From: Candidatus Enterocloster excrementipullorum
Lineage (GTDB): Bacteria; Bacillota; Clostridia; Lachnospirales; Lachnospiraceae
DNA: 64,000 nt
Direction of reading: 5' to 3'
NCBI GenBank assembly: GCA_019119575.1
Contig: DWWT01000017.1
Coordinates: 1-64,000, forward strand
Program-made: the position numbers and the translations under genes
The notes under the pieces: generated by a model
The model's database searches: none
Told to the model about the DNA's origin: nothing
What the model saw: the letters and a program-made list of their open reading frames with translations, nothing else
Shown: positions 38,529-46,605 of the stretch, piece after piece
Numbering within the stretch: position 1 is the stretch's first letter
How the letters are laid out: each line of letters opens with the position of its first letter

Positions 38529-39956
38529 ATGAAGAAAAAAAGGTTAATGGCAATGGTTATGGCAGCCGCTATGGCAGTTCCGGCGCTTTCCGGCTGCGGT
38601 TCCTCGGAGACAGCGGAAACGACAGCTGCTGCGGCAGCGGAGACAACAGCGGCAGCTGCCGAGGAGGATACTGCGGCGGAGGCAGAGACGACAGCCGCAG
38701 AGTCTGAGGCAGCTGGGGAGACGATCGACGTGAAGAGCCTCCCGGCAGGCTCGGTGGACCTCTCCATTATGCTTCCTCTGGGACAGTGGACGGACAATTT
38801 TGATGTATTAATCGATGCCTACAAGGCAGAGCACCCTGAGATTGGGGAGATCACAGCGACCTTTCCCAGCTCTGATAAGTACGATGATCTTCTGATTTCT
38901 GCCCTTTCCGCAGGGGATCTTCCGAATGTTATCAATCTTGGATATGGCATCCGGCGTCAGGATTGGTGGCAGTACTGCGAGGATCTCAGTACAGGCTGTC
39001 CGGCATATGAGATGCTGACAGAGCAGCAGATTGCCAATGGAACCAACGGCGAGTACGGTATGCAGGTTATGCCGATGACCCTTGAGGGCACAGGAATTCT
39101 GTACAATACTCGTATTCTTGAGGAGGCAGGCTGGGATCACACGCCCCAGACCAGAGATGAGCTCTTGCAGTACTGCCAGGACCTGGAGGCAATGGGGGTT
39201 CAGCCCTTTATGCATGCGTGGGCGGAGGTATATCTGAATCTGTTTAATAACGTGGGCAATTATTGGCTGCTCAACAAGCCGGATGGAGGAAAAGAGACGC
39301 TTGCCAAACTGATGGCCGGCGAGACTGTGGATCTGGCAAACGATCCGGAGATGCAGGAGCTTCTGGATACCTATGAGCAGGTATTGATCCCCTATGCGCA
39401 GGAGGGCGCTGTTTCTGCAGACAAGTGGACCTGCCGCAATGCCTTCTTTGCGGAGGAGTGTGCGATGCTGGTAGGTGAGGGATCCTACGAGACTCCCAAC
39501 ATCATGAATGCTAACCCGGAGCTGATGAATTATGTAAAGCAGGATATTCTCCCTGTCTCCAATGACCCGGAGAAGAATACGATGGCTATCGCAACTATTT
39601 CCGTCAGCGTTACCAAGAATGAGGATCCCAATGTAGTAGCCTGCGCAAAAGACTTCGTGAGCTGGCTGGTTTCCTCTGATACCGCAAGAGTTTGGCATCA
39701 GGATACCATGGGCAGCCCCACAGCCATCCAGGGCTTGGAGGTTTCTGAGAATCTGCCTTGCATCGCCAAGGATGTAATTGATGCTCAGGAGGCTGGCAAG
39801 GGTGTTGAAAACATCTTCGTGTATATGCCCTCCTCCATCTATACGGATATGCAGGAAAACTGGGCGAAGTACGTGGCAGGCGTTTCCTCGAGAGAGGAAT
39901 TCCTGGAGAGATATCAGCAGATTTTCAAGGATTACAGCGAAGGATTTTACGGCTGA
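38529..39956 (+). CDS. Extracellular solute-binding lipoprotein of the ABC importer
   Basis: 475 residues. A lipoprotein signal peptide ends in ALSGC with the lipid-bearing Cys23. An Ala/Thr/Glu-rich linker (about 24-66) follows, then a family-1 sugar-binding fold (VDLSIMLPLGQWTDNFDVLI, GIRRQDWWQYCEDLS, FVSWLVSSDTARVWHQD). It captures the substrate outside the membrane and may present it to the YesM-like kinase. AAAGGAG precedes the ATG. Confidence 0.92.
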   Translation: MKKKRLMAMVMAAAMAVPALSGCGSSETAETTAAAAAETTAAAAEEDTAAEAETTAAESEAAGETIDVKSLPAGSVDLSIMLPLGQWTDNFDVLIDAYKAEHPEIGEITATFPSSDKYDDLLISALSAGDLPNVINLGYGIRRQDWWQYCEDLSTGCPAYEMLTEQQIANGTNGEYGMQVMPMTLEGTGILYNTRILEEAGWDHTPQTRDELLQYCQDLEAMGVQPFMHAWAEVYLNLFNNVGNYWLLNKPDGGKETLAKLMAGETVDLANDPEMQELLDTYEQVLIPYAQEGAVSADKWTCRNAFFAEECAMLVGEGSYETPNIMNANPELMNYVKQDILPVSNDPEKNTMAIATISVSVTKNEDPNVVACAKDFVSWLVSSDTARVWHQDTMGSPTAIQGLEVSENLPCIAKDVIDAQEAGKGVENIFVYMPSSIYTDMQENWAKYVAGVSSREEFLERYQQIFKDYSEGFYG

Positions 39957-39969
39957 GTTTAACCTGAGA

Positions 39970-40003
39970 TAACAGCTCAGACGGTAATCCGGCTGAGCTG
40001 TTA
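39970..40003 (+). terminator. Stem-loop after the binding-protein gene
   Basis: A perfect 11-bp stem (39970-39980 with 39993-40003) with a 12-nt loop but no T run. It is more likely a stabiliser of the abundant binding-protein message, or a partial terminator, than a full stop. Confidence 0.6.
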
Positions 40004-40030
40004 CAGCTTGAGGCAGAGGGGTAAGTGAAG

Positions 40031-40792
40031 ATGAGCAGGTTTTATATTGCGAGAGCGGAAGAAATTGAAAAAAACTTTAATGCGGACGGATTTGCGATTA
40101 CGGAGCTGCTGGCAGGGAGCCATGATGGCAGTATTCACAATTATAAGGGATTTCTGAAAGCAGGGGCAGAGATTGCACCGGAGCTGTATAAAGACAAGAT
40201 TGTAATCTATATGTTTGGAAAAGGGAAGGGGTATGTGGCAGACCAGGATAGAGTGAATAGCATAGAGGAGGAGGTCAGCTTTTATTTCCCCAATTTTGAC
40301 AAAAATCCATATCGGATACATGCGTTTGAGGATATGGAGTTTATAAAGTCGGTTGTGGACATGGAGGACTATGACTGGGAGGACTACAGAAGCTCCCATG
40401 TCCGTCTTCCCTATTTCCGGCCCCTCAGCAAATGCCCGCGGTATGATCAGGATTGCAAGGGTCCCCATACGACCTCCTGGCATGTCTTAAATCCCAAACA
40501 GCTGGGCCATGTGATTCTGGGAGTTGTGCGAGCTGTAGGAGAGGGGACCGACGAAAAGGGCCATCCGGCGGTACATCAGTGGAATTACTGTCTGGGCAAT
40601 TCAGATTTTGATATAACCGTGGACGGAGAGACAACTCATACGAAAGCTGGAGATTTCAGCTTTATTCCGGCAGGACCGGATCACAGCCTGATTGCACAGC
40701 CAGGCAAGGAAGTCTTCTATGTATGGTATGAGCAGTATACGAGAGGCGAGGGTGATTATATTGTGAAGCTTGCAAAGGGTGAGATGGAATAA
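40031..40792 (+). CDS. Bicupin protein, first of three tandem paralogues
   Basis: 253 residues, cytoplasmic. The N-terminal cupin-like half has ELLAGSHDGSIHNYKGFLKA and PYRIHAFEDMEFI. The C-terminal half has GHPAVHQWNYCLGNSDF followed by AGDFSFIPAGPDHSLIAQPG, which fits the second cupin motif G(X)5PXG(X)2H exactly. A conserved YDQDCKGPHTTSW joins them. It resembles sugar-isomerase or ureidoglycine-aminohydrolase bicupins in layout, but I cannot assign a substrate. ATG 40031 (or GTG 40025) follows GAGGGG. Being in the transport cluster, it probably acts on the imported compound. Confidence 0.75.
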   Translation: MSRFYIARAEEIEKNFNADGFAITELLAGSHDGSIHNYKGFLKAGAEIAPELYKDKIVIYMFGKGKGYVADQDRVNSIEEEVSFYFPNFDKNPYRIHAFEDMEFIKSVVDMEDYDWEDYRSSHVRLPYFRPLSKCPRYDQDCKGPHTTSWHVLNPKQLGHVILGVVRAVGEGTDEKGHPAVHQWNYCLGNSDFDITVDGETTHTKAGDFSFIPAGPDHSLIAQPGKEVFYVWYEQYTRGEGDYIVKLAKGEME

Positions 40793-40811
40793 GGCGCGAA
40801 AAGGAGCAGGT

Positions 40812-41588
40812 ATGAGCGGTTATTATATTGTGAGAAACAGCGATATTGCTGTGGAGTATGATGAAAATGGCTTTTTTCAGACAGAGGTTCTGGCAGGAAG
40901 CTACGATGGAGGCATTCGTAATTATAAATGCTTTCTGAAAGCCGGCTGCGAGGTCAGTCCGGCGCTGTATAAAGATGAGACCGTGGTATATATGTTTGGC
41001 AAGGGATACGGCTATGTGACGGATACAAAGGAAGCTCACAATATTACAGAGCTGTCCTTCTACCTTCCCAATTTTGACAAGGACCCCTTTACCATCCATG
41101 CAGTGGAGGATATGGAATTTATCATGAGTGTAGTGGAGATGAACCAGTGGGATAAGGCCCGCTATGACCATAGCCATGTACATCTTCCATTTTTCCTCAA
41201 ATATACAGATGGACAGATCTATGATCAGGACTGCAAGGGCCCTAATACTACCTCCTGGCTTGTAATTGGTCCAGGCCAGATGGGCCGCATTCTCATAGGT
41301 GTTGTGAGGGCAGTAGGAGAGGGAACCGATGAAAAGGGCCATCCGGCAGTAGCGCAGTGGAATTACAGCGTGGGGGATGCGGATTTCAAGCTGAGTGTAG
41401 ATCACCAGCCGCCGATCAGCCAGAAGGGCGGAGATTTCAGCTTTGTCCCAGCAGGACCGGATCATAGCCTGGTGGCGGATCCGGGCAAAGAAGTATTCTA
41501 TGTGTGGTATGAGCACTATACAAGAGAACGGGATTTTATGATTACGCTTGCGAAGGGCGATAAGCTTGAGGACAAGCTTCAGCATTAA
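40812..41588 (+). CDS. Bicupin protein, second tandem paralogue
   Basis: 258 residues, about half identical by eye to its neighbours. EVLAGSYDGGIRNYKCFLKA, FTIHAVEDMEFI, YDQDCKGPNTTSW and GGDFSFVPAGPDHSLVADPG are kept. In the first C-terminal cupin motif the second histidine seen in both neighbours (GHPAVHQW, GHPKVHQW) is alanine (GHPAVAQW), which may alter metal binding. Eighteen nt separate it from the first copy; AAAGGAG precedes the ATG. Confidence 0.75.
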   Translation: MSGYYIVRNSDIAVEYDENGFFQTEVLAGSYDGGIRNYKCFLKAGCEVSPALYKDETVVYMFGKGYGYVTDTKEAHNITELSFYLPNFDKDPFTIHAVEDMEFIMSVVEMNQWDKARYDHSHVHLPFFLKYTDGQIYDQDCKGPNTTSWLVIGPGQMGRILIGVVRAVGEGTDEKGHPAVAQWNYSVGDADFKLSVDHQPPISQKGGDFSFVPAGPDHSLVADPGKEVFYVWYEHYTRERDFMITLAKGDKLEDKLQH

Positions 41589-41609
41589 ACATGAAAAGGA
41601 GACAGAGCA

Positions 41610-42383
41610 ATGAAACAGAATTACGAGAAGAATTTTTATGTGGAGAAGGCCGCTGATATTGCTGCGAAGGCTGTATTTGATGACAATGGCTTTGCAAAGG
41701 TAGAGCTTCTGCCGGGTGTGTACGATGGCGGGATCAAGAGCTGGAAGTGCTTCCTCAAGGCGGGAAGCAGGATAAAGCCTGAGCTTTACGCGGACAAGTC
41801 TGTAGTCATTTTCTTTGGCAGGGGTGAGGGCGAGCTGACGGACTGCGATGGAGTACATAAAATCACAGAGGTGGCATTTTATGTACCATTTATGGATAAG
41901 GAGGCCTATGAGATTCATGCAATTGAGGATATGGAATTTGTCTTCAATGTGATCGAGATGAATCAGTGGGATAAGGCAGCCTTTGACAGATGGCATATTC
42001 GTCTTCCGTATTTCCGCCTCCACAGTGAGTGCGTACAGTATATTCAGGATTGCAAGGGCCCGAATACAGAGGCGCGTATGATTCTCTGCCCCAAATGGCT
42101 GGGACGTGTAATCCTGGGAACAACCAGAGCGATTGGAGAGGGAACGGTAGAGGCTGGCCATCCGAAGGTACATCAGTGGAACTACTGCCTGGGCGATTCC
42201 AATTTCCATATGAGCGTGGGGTATAAGGCAGAAAACAATATGGAGACTGTAGAGCATCACGCCGGAGACTGGAGCTTCATTCCCGCAGGTGCGGATCATG
42301 ACCTGGTGGCAGATCCGGGCAAGGAAGTGTACTATATCTGGTTTGAGCATTATACAGACGAGCAGGCCATGGCTAAAATGTAA
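41610..42383 (+). CDS. Bicupin protein, third tandem paralogue
   Basis: 257 residues. ELLPGVYDGGIKSWKCFLKA, YEIHAIEDMEFV, YIQDCKGPNTEAR, GHPKVHQWNYCLGDSNF and AGDWSFIPAGADHDLVADPG are the matching landmarks. It is the most divergent of the three (NTEAR instead of NTTSW, and AGADHD instead of AGPDHS). AAAGGAG precedes the ATG. The three copies may act on different stereoisomers or form a hetero-oligomer; both are inference. Confidence 0.75.
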   Translation: MKQNYEKNFYVEKAADIAAKAVFDDNGFAKVELLPGVYDGGIKSWKCFLKAGSRIKPELYADKSVVIFFGRGEGELTDCDGVHKITEVAFYVPFMDKEAYEIHAIEDMEFVFNVIEMNQWDKAAFDRWHIRLPYFRLHSECVQYIQDCKGPNTEARMILCPKWLGRVILGTTRAIGEGTVEAGHPKVHQWNYCLGDSNFHMSVGYKAENNMETVEHHAGDWSFIPAGADHDLVADPGKEVYYIWFEHYTDEQAMAKM

Positions 42384-42426
42384 AGAGGACATACGCTGCT
42401 ATCAGCAGTGTATGCAGCTTTATAAA

Positions 42427-42463
42427 GAGGCTGCCGCAGATTTCTGAATTTTGCGGCAGCCTC
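42427..42463 (+). terminator. Stem-loop terminator after the bicupin genes
   Basis: A perfect 12-bp stem (42427-42438 with 42452-42463), followed by AATTATT. A second hairpin (42390-42399 with 42405-42414) stands just before it. The T run is weak, so some read-through into the MATE gene is possible. Confidence 0.65.
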
Positions 42464-42492
42464 AATTATTGTAAAAGCAGGTATATGTGAAA

Positions 42493-43860
42493 ATGAAAGG
42501 CAAAACCATAAATATGCTGGAGGGAAGACCGGTACAGACCGTTCTTCTGTTTTCTGTTCCATTGATTTTTGGCAACATTGCCCAGCAGCTTTATTATATT
42601 ACAGATGCAGTCATTGTAGGAAAATTTATCGGAATTGAAGCACTGGCGGCGGTCAACAGCTGTACCTGGGTTACCTGGCTGTTAAACGCAATTGCCAGAG
42701 ACCTGTCGAACACGCTGTGCATCCTTGCCTCCTACAGTGTTGGGGAAAAGGATCAGCAGAGGCTGAAGAAAATCGTGGGAAATGCATGCACGCTGACAAT
42801 CGGGATTTCTATTCTGCTGACCGTCCTTGCGGAGGCCAACCTGGAGCTGTTCTTTAGGCTTTTTAAGGTTCAGGAAGAGATCATAGGGATGACCAGGGAT
42901 TATTTTTCCATCGCTCTTCTGGGGATTCCCTTTGTGCTGATCTACAATGTGGCGGCGGCTCTCCTGCGGGCAGACGGGAACAGCAAAATTACCTTCTATG
43001 CGGTGGCATCTGCAACGGTAATCAATATTGTCCTGGATCTTTTATTTATAGCTGGCTTTGATTGGGGCGTAGCGGGCGGGGCGCTGGCCACCGTGATAGC
43101 CCAGGGGGTCTCCATGCTGATTGCTCTGATCCCCCTTATAAAAAACCCTATGTTTACAGCAGACCTGTCCTTTTGGAGACTGGAAAAGAGGCTCATGAAG
43201 CAGACAGCCAGCCTGTGGCTGCCTATGTTTGTAAACAGTGCCGTGATTTCCGTTGGAGGAAGTATTGTTTCCAGCAGTGTGAATGCCATCGGTCCATATT
43301 TTACAGCGGGTATCTCCTCTGGCACGAAAATTTTCACTCTTCTGGAGTCCATTGTCATGGCAATTCAGACAGGACTTTCCGTGTACATAGGCCAAAATCT
43401 GGGGGCTGGCAGAATACTGCGGGTCAGAAAGGGCCAGCACCAGACGGTTCTTTTGGCTATGGGTCTTGCGGTTGTCCTCAATGTGATTGTGCAGGGGACT
43501 GCTCCGCAGCTTGTGAGCTTGTTCCTCTCTAAGTCTGACCCGCTGTATATGCAGACCTTGCACGTAGCTGTGGCGGATGTGCGGGTGATTACTCTGGGAA
43601 TATTTATTATGGCGCCCATGTATCTCTACCGGATTGCCATTCAGACACTGGGGCATCCCCAGTATCCCATGTATGCGGGATTTTTGCAGCTGGCAGCTCG
43701 GGTATTTGCGGTTACAGTGCTGCCTCCGCTTATTGGGGAGTACGCCTACTATCTGTCCACCGTACTGGCCTGGATGGTAACACTGCCAGTTGTGGTCATA
43801 CCCTTTTACAAATACACCAGAATTCTGGCAAAAACAGAAATGCGGGAAGCGGTGCGCTGA
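42493..43860 (+). CDS. MATE family efflux transporter
   Basis: 455 residues with about twelve helices. The MATE start is VLLFSVPLIFGNIAQQLYYI, TDAVIVGKFIGIEALAAV, and AIQTGLSVYIGQNLGAGRIL opens the second half. A GTG two codons upstream (42487) is an alternative start, since GCAGG fits either. It is placed after the bicupin terminator, so its link to the sugar cluster is uncertain. It is a different subgroup from the MATE protein encoded at 18934. Confidence 0.9.
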   Translation: MKGKTINMLEGRPVQTVLLFSVPLIFGNIAQQLYYITDAVIVGKFIGIEALAAVNSCTWVTWLLNAIARDLSNTLCILASYSVGEKDQQRLKKIVGNACTLTIGISILLTVLAEANLELFFRLFKVQEEIIGMTRDYFSIALLGIPFVLIYNVAAALLRADGNSKITFYAVASATVINIVLDLLFIAGFDWGVAGGALATVIAQGVSMLIALIPLIKNPMFTADLSFWRLEKRLMKQTASLWLPMFVNSAVISVGGSIVSSSVNAIGPYFTAGISSGTKIFTLLESIVMAIQTGLSVYIGQNLGAGRILRVRKGQHQTVLLAMGLAVVLNVIVQGTAPQLVSLFLSKSDPLYMQTLHVAVADVRVITLGIFIMAPMYLYRIAIQTLGHPQYPMYAGFLQLAARVFAVTVLPPLIGEYAYYLSTVLAWMVTLPVVVIPFYKYTRILAKTEMREAVR

Positions 43861-43892
43861 GACTCTCAGCGGCCGCTTTCTCTCTCTTTTTC

Positions 43893-43921
43893 TTGCTTTT
43901 TGACAGGACATTTCCTATAAT
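43893..43921 (+). promoter_or_regulatory. hydF promoter
   Basis: TTGCTT (43893-43898), a 17-nt spacer and TATAAT (43916-43921). An internal TTGACA at 43900 is too close to the -10 to serve as the -35. Confidence 0.65.
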
Positions 43922-43996
43922 GGAAGCGTAGCTGTCCGAGCGGCATGAGCAGCTGGGCAGGGGACGAAATTTGTGTGACGGAAGAGGAGGGCAGCC

Positions 43997-45208
43997 ATGG
44001 GAATGAACAACACGCCGGGAGGCGAGCGCATTCATATCAGCTTTTTCGGAAAGAGAAACGCGGGAAAGTCCAGCGTGCTCAACGCGGTGACGGGGCAGGA
44101 ACTGGCAGTGGTCTCGAATGTAAAGGGAACGACCACCGACCCGGTCGTGAAGGCGATGGAACTTCTGCCTCTGGGGCCGGTGACCATGATCGATACCCCG
44201 GGGATTGATGATGAGGGGGAGCTGGGAAGCCTGCGGGTGAAGAAGAGCTATCAGATATTAAACAAAACGGACGTAGCTGTTCTGGTGGTGGATGCGGCCG
44301 CGGGCTTTGGGCCGGAGGATGCGGCGCTTTTGAAGAAGATACAGGAAAAGGGAATTCCCTGTGTCATAGCCTGGAATAAGGCGGATCTCTCCGGGGGAGA
44401 GCAGCTGGAAACGGGAAAACAGCCGATTCCCATTGTCAAGGTCAGCGCTGCCACAGGGCAGGGCATTCATGAGCTCAAGGAATGTCTGGCCCGACTGGGT
44501 CGCCAGGAAGAGAATGAACGCCGCATCATAGGAGATCTTTTATCTCCCGGGGATTTTGTGGTGCTGGTGGTGCCCATTGACAAGGCGGCCCCCAAGGGAC
44601 GGCTGATACTGCCCCAGCAGCAGACCATCCGGGATATATTGGAGGCGGAGGCGGTCTCCGTGGTGGTGAAGGAGACCGGGCTGGCGGCGGCTCTGGCGCA
44701 GCTTGGAAAGAAGCCGCGCCTGGTTGTGACGGACAGCCAGGCGTTTAAAAAAGTGTCGGCGGACACACCGGAGGATATTCTGCTGACTTCCTTTTCCATC
44801 CTCTTTGCCAGGTACAAGGGAGAGCTGGAGCCCATGGTTCGGGGAGTAAAGGTTCTGGATGAGATAAAGGAGGGAGATAAGATACTGGTCTGCGAGGGCT
44901 GCACGCATCACAGGCAGTGCGACGACATTGGGACGGTGAAGCTTCCGCGGTGGATCAGGGAGTACACAGGGGTTTCGCCGGAATTTGTCTTCACCTCCGG
45001 AACGGAGTTTCCGGATGAGCTGAGCGGATACCGCTTGATTGTGCACTGCGGAGGCTGCATGCTGAATGCCAGGGAGATGCGATACCGGCTGCAGTGCGCA
45101 GCGGACCAGGGAATCCCCATGACAAATTACGGGATGACCATCGCCTACACCCAGGGGATTTTGAAGCGGAGCCTGGAACCCTTTGAGGAACTCAAGGAGA
45201 TTTTGTAA
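43997..45208 (+). CDS. hydF: [FeFe]-hydrogenase maturation GTPase HydF
   Basis: 403 residues. HydF is the scaffold on which the H-cluster diiron subcluster is built before transfer to the hydrogenase. The N-terminal GTPase has FFGKRNAGKSS (residues 16-26), GTTTDPV and DTPGIDDEGELG. The C-terminal cluster-binding site is CTH (Cys302, His304) with HCGGC (His350, Cys351, Cys354), the family pattern. hydE and hydG are not in the window, so the maturases are scattered. GAGGAGGGCAG precedes the ATG. Confidence 0.96.
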   Translation: MGMNNTPGGERIHISFFGKRNAGKSSVLNAVTGQELAVVSNVKGTTTDPVVKAMELLPLGPVTMIDTPGIDDEGELGSLRVKKSYQILNKTDVAVLVVDAAAGFGPEDAALLKKIQEKGIPCVIAWNKADLSGGEQLETGKQPIPIVKVSAATGQGIHELKECLARLGRQEENERRIIGDLLSPGDFVVLVVPIDKAAPKGRLILPQQQTIRDILEAEAVSVVVKETGLAAALAQLGKKPRLVVTDSQAFKKVSADTPEDILLTSFSILFARYKGELEPMVRGVKVLDEIKEGDKILVCEGCTHHRQCDDIGTVKLPRWIREYTGVSPEFVFTSGTEFPDELSGYRLIVHCGGCMLNAREMRYRLQCAADQGIPMTNYGMTIAYTQGILKRSLEPFEELKEIL

Positions 45209-45230
45209 CCGTCCTAAACGGTTCTATAAA
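45203..45230 (+). promoter_or_regulatory. nagA promoter with internal inverted repeat
   Basis: TTGTAA (45203-45208), a 16-nt spacer and TATAAA (45225-45230). The spacer region holds AACCGT-CCTAA-ACGGTT (45207-45223), a good operator candidate. The -35 overlaps the hydF stop. Confidence 0.5.
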
Positions 45231-45253
45231 TGATAGAAAAAGGAGAAAAATCA

Positions 45254-46411
45254 ATGCGCGTACAGGGGAAACGAATTTGGATTGCCGGGCAGTTTATGCC
45301 GGCCCAGCTTGTAATCAGAGAAGGTAAAATTGAAAAAATACTGCCTTATGGGCAAGAGGCAGCGGATATTGACTGGGGGGAGAAGCGGGTTCTCCCTGGC
45401 TTTATTGATGTGCACACCCATGGAGCCTATGGCTATGATACAAATGACGGAACGCCGGAAGGGCTGCGAGAATGGATGCGGCGGATTCCGCAGGAGGGTG
45501 TCACATCCATCCTGCCTACCACGGTGACACAGATGCCGGACGTGCTGGAGCGGGCTGTAGCCAATGTGGCGGCTGTGGCTGAGGAGGCGGCAGCGAGTCC
45601 GGATGTCCGGGGCGCTGAGATTCTGGGAATACATTTTGAAGGTCCGTACCTGGACATGGAATACAAGGGAGCCCAACCGCCGGAGGCTATCGCGGTTCCG
45701 TCCGTGGAGCAGTTTAAAGAATATCAGAGAGCGGCCCGCGGAATGATCAAATACATCACTCTCGCACCGGAGCATGACCGGGACTGGGCCCTGACAAGGT
45801 ACTGCGCGTCCATCGGCGTAGTGGTCAGCATGGGGCATACCAATGCTTCCTATGAGGAGGCCCTTATGGGCGCGGCCAACGGCGCTTCCTCCATGACTCA
45901 TGTGTACAATGCCATGAGTCCCTATCACCACAGAAAACCGGGCATGGTGGGAGCTGCCTTCCGGCTTCGGGATTTGTACGGGGAGATTATCTGTGACGGA
46001 TGCCATTCCCATTTGGCGGCCGTGAATAATTTCTTTGCCGCAAAAGGGCGGGATCATGTGATTATGGTGACGGATTCCCTTCGGGCAAAACATTGCCCTC
46101 CGGGCGGAAATTACCAGCTGGGAGGCCATGATATCGAGATTGGAGAGGACGGCCTGGCACGGCTTGCGGGCACGGATACCATTGCCGGAAGCACACTGCG
46201 GATGAATCGCGGGCTCAGGATCCTGGCGGAGGAAGCCCAGGTTCCTTTTGATGCGGCGGTTAATTCCTGCACGCTGAATCCGGCGCGCTGCCTGGGTGTG
46301 GATGACCGGAAGGGGCGGATTGCGGCGGGCTGCGATGCGGATCTGGCGGTGCTGGATTCGGACTATGAAGTTCTGGAGACCTGGTGCAGAGGGGCGAAGA
46401 TTTGGGGATAA
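45254..46411 (+). CDS. nagA: N-acetylglucosamine-6-phosphate deacetylase
   Basis: 385 residues. NagA removes the acetyl group from GlcNAc-6-P. VLPGFIDVHTHGAYGYDTND carries the amidohydrolase HxH, HFEGPYLDMEYKGAQ the metal-binding Glu, and SMGHTNASYEEA and VMVTDSLRAK the His and catalytic Asp. AGGAGA precedes ATG 45254. There is no nagB next to it, but SIS-domain genes follow; these look like FrlB rather than NagB. Its own terminator follows. Confidence 0.94.
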   Translation: MRVQGKRIWIAGQFMPAQLVIREGKIEKILPYGQEAADIDWGEKRVLPGFIDVHTHGAYGYDTNDGTPEGLREWMRRIPQEGVTSILPTTVTQMPDVLERAVANVAAVAEEAAASPDVRGAEILGIHFEGPYLDMEYKGAQPPEAIAVPSVEQFKEYQRAARGMIKYITLAPEHDRDWALTRYCASIGVVVSMGHTNASYEEALMGAANGASSMTHVYNAMSPYHHRKPGMVGAAFRLRDLYGEIICDGCHSHLAAVNNFFAAKGRDHVIMVTDSLRAKHCPPGGNYQLGGHDIEIGEDGLARLAGTDTIAGSTLRMNRGLRILAEEAQVPFDAAVNSCTLNPARCLGVDDRKGRIAAGCDADLAVLDSDYEVLETWCRGAKIWG

Positions 46412-46419
46412 TTCATTCC

Positions 46420-46475
46420 AGCGGCAGTTAGATGGGCGGACGCAGGGCGTGTCCGCCCGTCCAACTGCCGCTTTT
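46420..46475 (+). terminator. Intrinsic terminator after nagA
   Basis: A long hairpin with AGCGGCAGTT at 46420-46429 pairing with 46463-46472, plus an inner GC-rich stem, then TTTTTG. Confidence 0.9.
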
Positions 46476-46546
46476 TGACTGGATTTGTGCATGATAACTG
46501 TCGGATATTTGGATAAGAAATTGGACAATCAGGACAAAACAAAACA

Positions 46547-46578
46547 TTGACATTTTGTACTATTTGTTATATATTTGT
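46547..46578 (+). promoter_or_regulatory. Promoter and candidate FrlR-type operator before the SIS genes
   Basis: TTGACA (46547-46552), a 17-nt spacer and TATATT (46570-46575). The stretch GTACTATTTGTTATAT (46557-46572) is the reverse complement of the core shared with the promoters at 50563 and 58218, so it is probably bound by the GntR/UTRA regulator. Confidence 0.7.
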
Positions 46579-46605
46579 ATTATCATATAAGGAGGGAGAA
46601 GTATC

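Noticed and set aside
40662..42392. Long minus-strand frame (576 codons) across the bicupin genes
   Set aside because: It spans parts of three real genes, repeats with their repeat pattern, and has no start site or family motif. It is an artefact of the triplicated plus-strand sequence.
43900..43921. Promoter TTGACA/TATAAT before hydF
   Set aside because: The two boxes are only 10 nt apart. TTGCTT at 43893 gives the proper 17-nt spacing instead.
45251..46528. Minus-strand frame of 425 codons opposite nagA
   Set aside because: A shadow of nagA; composition is unlike a real protein and there is no ribosome site.
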